Below are positions 36,760 through 41,040 of a stretch of 41,040 nucleotides of DNA, piece by piece (position 1 is the stretch's first letter; every line of letters begins with the position of its first letter). Where the stretch lies: positions 1 through 41,040 of the forward strand of contig NZ_CP049915.1 of the NCBI RefSeq assembly GCF_011306175.1, read 5' to 3'. The translations under genes and the position numbers were made by a program. Under the pieces are notes generated by a model. The model saw only the letters and a list, made by a program, of their open reading frames with translations, made no database searches and was not told the DNA's origin. The DNA is from Vibrio sp. HDW18. Its GTDB lineage: Bacteria > Pseudomonadota > Gammaproteobacteria > Enterobacterales > Vibrionaceae.

Positions 36760-37775
36760 TAAGCGGCTGGCTCAGTTTTCGGCGTGAACTTAATACGACG
36801 CACTGAGAGTGGATTGGTACACAAGTTAATCGGGCTTGATTGACTTTCGAGATCAACGCCTTTATTGAATCGCTTAGGCTCAGACTTCATGTAGTACGGC
36901 AAGCCTTTCGTATTCACAGTCTCGCTGTACGTGCCTGGTGCGAATCGAGTCAAGAACAGACCTGCTTTGCCTTCCGGCACAACCACCGCACCATACTTAG
37001 CGGGCATTGGGTCTTTATCGCCGAATTTCTCGTCGTACTCTTCCCAGAACACACCCTGCCAAGACACACCACGGCGCACATCTTCACGCAGTGCTTCGCC
37101 GTTGTTGTAGCGTTCAAACGCTTTGTAGAAGCTTTCATTTTTCAACATCTCATCGAAAAACGCAGGGCGACAGAATGCTCGGTGAGCTTTAGGCTTTGGC
37201 CCTTTGATGTGCTTTTCTGAGTTGCGTTTCACATCGAGCAATTGAGTCGGCAAGTCGAGATTAAAATCAATCGTGTCTTCACCATCGGTCTCTTTGATTT
37301 CAAACACCTTGAACAGATCGAGAACAACGTCGCCTTTTTTGTTGTAGATTTTTCCGAAGACTGCACCCCAGCGGAAATACTCAATCGTGATGTCGATACT
37401 CTGACGGATGATTTCAGCTTTTTCGTTGATCACATCTTGCAGCGATTCCAGCTCATCTTCTTCGCCGAACGCGCGGCTGTTTTGAATTTCATCCGCAAAA
37501 ATACTAGCAGGCACAACCAAGTGCAGGGCGTTAAACGTCACCAGTTTGCGCTCTGGATCTTCCAGAGGTTCACCGTCATCGCCACGCGGCACATCTTGCA
37601 CAAGCTGGATCTGGCCATCTTTGTATTCAATTGACACCGTAGTTTTGCTGATGCCTTTCTCTTCAAACAGCTTGAGTTCTGCAAGGCGGGTGCGCGGCAC
37701 GGCAACATTATTGATCGCCGCTGTCAGCTCACTGATGGTAAATTTTTCAGACTCTAATGCTTTTGCCAATTCCAT
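36759..37775 (-). CDS. Major capsid protein (lambda gpE-like, HK97 fold)
   Basis: A 338-residue protein; lambda E has 341. The family-type elements are the FTISELTAAINNVAVPRTRL start, VSIEYKDGQIQLVQDVPRGD, KLVTFNALHLVVPASIFADE, and late RFAPGTYSETVNTKGLPYYM. No N-terminal scaffold part is present, consistent with a separate scaffold (nested gene at 38208). It follows the decoration protein gene. Confidence 0.93.
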   Translation of the reverse strand: MELAKALESEKFTISELTAAINNVAVPRTRLAELKLFEEKGISKTTVSIEYKDGQIQLVQDVPRGDDGEPLEDPERKLVTFNALHLVVPASIFADEIQNSRAFGEEDELESLQDVINEKAEIIRQSIDITIEYFRWGAVFGKIYNKKGDVVLDLFKVFEIKETDGEDTIDFNLDLPTQLLDVKRNSEKHIKGPKPKAHRAFCRPAFFDEMLKNESFYKAFERYNNGEALREDVRRGVSWQGVFWEEYDEKFGDKDPMPAKYGAVVVPEGKAGLFLTRFAPGTYSETVNTKGLPYYMKSEPKRFNKGVDLESQSSPINLCTNPLSVRRIKFTPKTEPAA

Positions 37776-37813
37776 AACACATTCTCTTTAATCGGTGGAG
37801 TAGAGTCCCGCGC

Positions 37814-38164
37814 TTAGCGCAGGACGATTTGTTTTTCAGCCAAGGCCTTGACCGACGCTTCTTTTTGGGTCGGTGTAATGCCTGCAGGCCAAGTCAACTT
37901 ACTGTCGTACAGTGCGCACACTCGGGCGTGAGCCACTTCTTCTGTCGGCTCTTGAGTCAACACATGGCCATACAGCACGACAGCGGCCACATTGGCCTCG
38001 GCCGCTTCTGGCGTAATGTCGAGCTGAGTGAATGTGCCGTCGTCCTTTTCGGCCAAAACCGTACCGGAATAATAAGGACCACCGACCACGACAATTCGAT
38101 CACGCGAGACGTGATCCACTTCGCCAGCGACATGCACGCCAGCGCGAGGAAGCATTTGATTCAT
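37814..38164 (-). CDS. Head decoration protein (lambda gpD-like)
   Basis: A 116-residue protein: VVVGGPYYSGTVLAEKDDGT, then AAVVLYGHVLTQEPTEEVAH and the end STW-like LTWPAGITPTQKEASVKALA match lambda D, which stabilises the expanded shell. AAGGAAAAAGC precedes the ATG. It lies between scaffold and capsid as in lambda. Confidence 0.9.
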   Translation of the reverse strand: MNQMLPRAGVHVAGEVDHVSRDRIVVVGGPYYSGTVLAEKDDGTFTQLDITPEAAEANVAAVVLYGHVLTQEPTEEVAHARVCALYDSKLTWPAGITPTQKEASVKALAEKQIVLR

Positions 38165-38207
38165 TGCTTTTTCCTTTAGAACTAGACTGAGGGGTTAATC
38201 AGCAGGA

Positions 38208-38705
38208 TTAACGGTTCGCGTAAATCGCTTTCGTATTAAGCTTGCTGGCTTTGGGTGCGTTGTCTTTGATGATGCGCGTCTGATCGCTGCTTTCATCACG
38301 AGACGCGGTCACTTCGTGAATGGCTTTGCCGACCATAGCAACGGGGTCATTAATTGCCCCGACCACGGCGTCAAAACTACCAGACAGCCCAGCGGCGGCG
38401 AGCGTGTCTTTTAAGCCAGCAGCAACTTTGATTTGTTGCTCTGCGGCTTCAAGCGTTACGCCATCTTTAATCAGTGAGGCCGACAGCGCAGGAATGCCCG
38501 ATGCGGCACACAGAGCAACCAACTTAGCCGCATGATTCACGGCCAGTTCTGGCGATTCACCTTTTAGCGCCGCCGCAACATCAGGACGTTGCTCAGTTAA
38601 TGCCGCAATCACGGCCTCGGTACTCATTTCGGTGCTGGCGGGTAGAGTCAACGTGATCACGTTGTCCTCACCTTCGGCACCCACTTTGCTTTTAGGATCT
38701 GGCAT
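38208..38705 (-). CDS. Nested scaffold protein (lambda Nu3-like), internal start
   Basis: Inside the protease gene and in the same frame, ATG 38705 (MPDPKSKVGAEGEDN) is preceded by AAGGAAAG nine bases away. The 165-residue product is Ala-rich and helical, as expected of a scaffold. In lambda, Nu3 is made the same way from the 3' part of C. Confidence 0.75.
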   Translation of the reverse strand: MPDPKSKVGAEGEDNVITLTLPASTEMSTEAVIAALTEQRPDVAAALKGESPELAVNHAAKLVALCAASGIPALSASLIKDGVTLEAAEQQIKVAAGLKDTLAAAGLSGSFDAVVGAINDPVAMVGKAIHEVTASRDESSDQTRIIKDNAPKASKLNTKAIYANR

Positions 38706-39548
38706 TGATTTTGTCTTTCCTTTTTTCAGTTCGGCGATGACGCCCTCAAGACTCCCCAAGCGGTGAGCCATGCCTTTATCAACAGCAGCTTGACCGACTA
38801 GGATCCCGCCGCCGCCGAAATCGTTAATAACCTTGTCTCGGTCAACGCCCATATTGCGCGCTACGCGCTGAACAAAGACTTCGGCGAGGTCATCAAGATG
38901 CTTTTGATACGCGGCGCGACCTTCCTCGGTGGCGGGGCTCAATCGCTTGTTCGGCGATTGGCTCGATACGATTTCCACCGTTTCAAACTCATCTTCCGCC
39001 TTGGCTTTGCGAATGCGCATCTGCAGCACGGTACCGATCGAGCCCGCCGTTGCAGTGGCATCCATCACCACCTCATCACACGCACTGGCTACCCAGTAAC
39101 ACGCAGAGCAGGCCATACCGCCAACATAAGCAACGATTGGCTTTTTACCGCGCGCCTGATAAATCATCTCAGCCAGTTCGTGAATGCCATTCGCCTCACC
39201 GCCTGGCGAGTCGCAATACAGCACAATGGCTTTAAAAGCGGGATCATTGAGCGCTCTCGTAAAGTCTTGAGCCAACAATTGCGTTGTCGTACCGCCACAA
39301 ATATTGGTGAAAAGATTGGCGTAGCGACTGATCACCCCGTTAACGTGGATTAACGCCACGCCTTCGCGGCTTTCCATGCCCCGCGTTACTTTCTTGCCTG
39401 GCACTCCCGCTAAAGACTCAGGAATGAAATCATCCAACGAGAGGCTATCAACCTCTCGATTGGCGATCTCGCTCATCAGCGACAGCAGTTGCTGATCCAG
39501 AGCCCAAGGCTGTGACATCAAATAATTCAGCGCGAATTTATGTTTCAT
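38208..39548 (-). CDS. Head maturation protease, S49 family, with scaffold tail (lambda C-like)
   Basis: The protein has 446 residues. The protease part (about 65-270) includes VALIHVNGVISR, IVLYCDSPGGEANGIHELAE and the nucleophile region VAYVGGMACSACYWVASACD, followed by GSIGTVLQMR. A final QAAVDKGMAHRLGSLEGVIA closes the S49 domain. The C-terminal 165 residues are the scaffold part. ATG 39548 overlaps the portal stop and has GGAG upstream. It processes the prohead and is likely to cleave itself out. Confidence 0.9.
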   Translation of the reverse strand: MKHKFALNYLMSQPWALDQQLLSLMSEIANREVDSLSLDDFIPESLAGVPGKKVTRGMESREGVALIHVNGVISRYANLFTNICGGTTTQLLAQDFTRALNDPAFKAIVLYCDSPGGEANGIHELAEMIYQARGKKPIVAYVGGMACSACYWVASACDEVVMDATATAGSIGTVLQMRIRKAKAEDEFETVEIVSSQSPNKRLSPATEEGRAAYQKHLDDLAEVFVQRVARNMGVDRDKVINDFGGGGILVGQAAVDKGMAHRLGSLEGVIAELKKGKTKSMPDPKSKVGAEGEDNVITLTLPASTEMSTEAVIAALTEQRPDVAAALKGESPELAVNHAAKLVALCAASGIPALSASLIKDGVTLEAAEQQIKVAAGLKDTLAAAGLSGSFDAVVGAINDPVAMVGKAIHEVTASRDESSDQTRIIKDNAPKASKLNTKAIYANR

Positions 39549-41028
39549 CGTCAGCGTGCTCCATGTTTTCCGAGGCACTAAAAAGCCCGCCGAGTTTGGC
39601 GGGCGGATTTTCGACGCCTTCTTCTTTTAAAATCGTCTCCCACTGTTTGAGTAAGCGGGCGTTGATGCGCATGTTCTTCTCGATGTCGGTACCGTACTCG
39701 GCCGCCTCACGCTCCCCGTTTGAGATGTGCGACGCCACCGCCTTGTTACGGGCGTTGATGTCTTGCTCAGGGTGTAAGTGCTTCCAGGCATCGGGGCGAA
39801 CATCGACCGCGTAATATTTCCACGGGTCGTTGGCAAAGCCAGGCGCAGATAGCTGACCTGTAGTGATCAGCACTTCGACGACCCAGCGCCAAATGCCAAA
39901 CGCGACTTGAAAGCCTGATAGGTTTTCTTGGTCAAAGCTGATCGAGCGGCGATATTCGTTTAAGAACGCGCGCACCAGCCTATCATTCAGCCCCGCCCAA
40001 TCACCTGTTAACAACGGATAAGGTATGTCCATACCTGCGGCATAGAGCAAGGATTCCCATCGTAAGAAATCCGCATAACCTTGACCCGTGTTGTCACCGT
40101 CGAACGGCATCGCCTTTTCGCCTGGGACCATTCGGAGCCACGTTCCCGCGCTGATGGTTTCCACTGGATTAGCCGCATCAGCATCAGCAAACAAGGGCTT
40201 TCCTGTATGCGGGTCAAACTCCCACGCTTCTTCGCCGAAACCTTCGCGATAGAGCACACCCGTTAACCCTGCGCGCTCACGTTTGCGCACCAGTTCGTTG
40301 TCGTTGTACTCATGCAGCGTGCGATCTTTAATCAGCGCGGCGGCGGTTTCTGGCTCAGCTCGGACCTGTCCAGGTCTTGTGGGTTTGTAATGATGCAGCA
40401 CATCCCGCGCAGGAACGCGGATGCAATCATTCAGGCTCACGCTCTCGATACCATCATCGGGATGCGCTTTGTAAAACCAAAACGCCACTTTTAGCTTCCC
40501 GATAAACTCAATGCCCTGAACGATGCGATGATTTGGCCCTAGCTGGCGATTCAGATCTTGCGGACACATATCCGCCTCTAAAAGCTCAACTTGAACCGGT
40601 GCGATTAAGCCCGAATCCAAGCGGCGATTAAGACGACGGATAAACACTTCACCGGACATGCGCCGAGAAAGCGCCGCCAAGTGACAAATGCCGCCAAAGT
40701 TCAGATCGCCCCACGGGTCAAGCTGCTTGGAGATAACCAGCCACAAACGCTGGATCTCTTTGCGAAACGCCTCATCGGTACAAGCACTGATCAGCGTGTA
40801 GCCCTTGCCGATTTCGTTCGTGGTGTTTTTGTTTAGTCCTGACCGCATCAGCAAACTGTTACGATAGGCGTGTCTCGTGCGATTTCTAAGCGGCTTGCCT
40901 GCCGTCGCTAAAGCACGATTCGGGCCGACTGACGGAGCTGGCCAGTTGCGACCTCGCGGATCACGCGTCGCCCCTTCGTAAGACTGAGCAGAGGCAAACG
41001 GCCGACCATGTCTGTCAACGATGTTCAT
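39538..41028 (-). CDS. Portal protein (lambda gpB family)
   Basis: The protein has 496 residues (lambda B 533). NRALATAGKPLRNRTRHAYR, the GKGYTLISACTDEAFRKEI part, HLAALSRRMSGEVFIRRLNR and GLNDRLVRAFLNEYRRSI are in line with the lambda-type portal family. It forms the dodecameric DNA gate. Its ATG overlaps the TAA of gpW when the window ends are joined, and a GAGG ribosome site is then created across the junction. Confidence 0.93.
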   Translation of the reverse strand: MNIVDRHGRPFASAQSYEGATRDPRGRNWPAPSVGPNRALATAGKPLRNRTRHAYRNSLLMRSGLNKNTTNEIGKGYTLISACTDEAFRKEIQRLWLVISKQLDPWGDLNFGGICHLAALSRRMSGEVFIRRLNRRLDSGLIAPVQVELLEADMCPQDLNRQLGPNHRIVQGIEFIGKLKVAFWFYKAHPDDGIESVSLNDCIRVPARDVLHHYKPTRPGQVRAEPETAAALIKDRTLHEYNDNELVRKRERAGLTGVLYREGFGEEAWEFDPHTGKPLFADADAANPVETISAGTWLRMVPGEKAMPFDGDNTGQGYADFLRWESLLYAAGMDIPYPLLTGDWAGLNDRLVRAFLNEYRRSISFDQENLSGFQVAFGIWRWVVEVLITTGQLSAPGFANDPWKYYAVDVRPDAWKHLHPEQDINARNKAVASHISNGEREAAEYGTDIEKNMRINARLLKQWETILKEEGVENPPAKLGGLFSASENMEHADDET

Positions 41029-41040
41029 TAACGAATACCT

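Noticed and set aside
1..41040. CRISPR array or tRNA genes
   Set aside because: No regular repeat-spacer pattern was found; the only tandem repeats are the octamers and the 31-bp pair. No cloverleaf was recognised by eye.

Overview
The window reads as one complete, circular temperate phage genome of the phage-plasmid type. The two ends join in frame: a lambda gpW-like gene that runs off the left edge (minus strand) gains four codons and a TAA from the right edge, and that TAA overlaps the ATG of the portal gene. The likely host is a Vibrionaceae or related gammaproteobacterium. This is inferred from a dif-like XerC/XerD site, a LexA box of the gammaproteobacterial form, moderate GC and the style of the proteins; no host gene is present to prove it.

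Layout. (1) A long minus-strand late region runs from about 4.6 kb leftward through lysis (holin, SAR-type endolysin, Rz/Rz1), terminase and gpW, crosses the junction, and continues from 41.0 to 24.3 kb through portal, S49 protease with nested scaffold, decoration protein, capsid, connectors, baseplate V-W-J-I, fibre, sheath, tube, E/E' frameshift, tape measure, U, X and D. The head is lambda-like and the contractile tail is P2-like. (2) At 4.8-10.2 kb, also minus, lie small unknown and membrane genes, a P-loop ATPase, an orphan Nu1-like HTH, an integrase, a Q-like late regulator and Cro. (3) At 10.4-17.5 kb, plus, lie the CI-like repressor, then early genes: LuxR-type HTH, DNA adenine methyltransferase, several zinc-ribbon proteins, and ParA with a small ParB-like partner. 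(4) The maintenance region at 17.5-24.2 kb holds several small regulators, two recombinase-fold proteins lacking catalytic residues, a dif-like site, an IncFII-like Rep with a probable antisense RNA, and a LexA-boxed small gene.

How it may work together. The CI-like repressor has an S24 fold but the catalytic Ser and Lys positions are Ala and Arg, so it should not self-cleave. A 73-residue gene behind a consensus LexA box, far from CI, is a good candidate for the SOS-induced antirepressor. CI/Cro operators of the form TTAACAAC-N5-GTTGTTAA lie in the CI/Cro intergenic region and again in the late leader, where a terminator before the holin and a Q-like protein suggest a pR'-tR'-like switch. 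A different operator, ATAGGAC-N5-GTCCTAT, sits exactly between the -35 and -10 boxes of three maintenance promoters, including parA; related half-sites in 31-bp tandem repeats precede a small XRE regulator. This looks like a dedicated plasmid-maintenance regulon.

All functional calls rest on reading motifs and gene order by eye; no database search was run.
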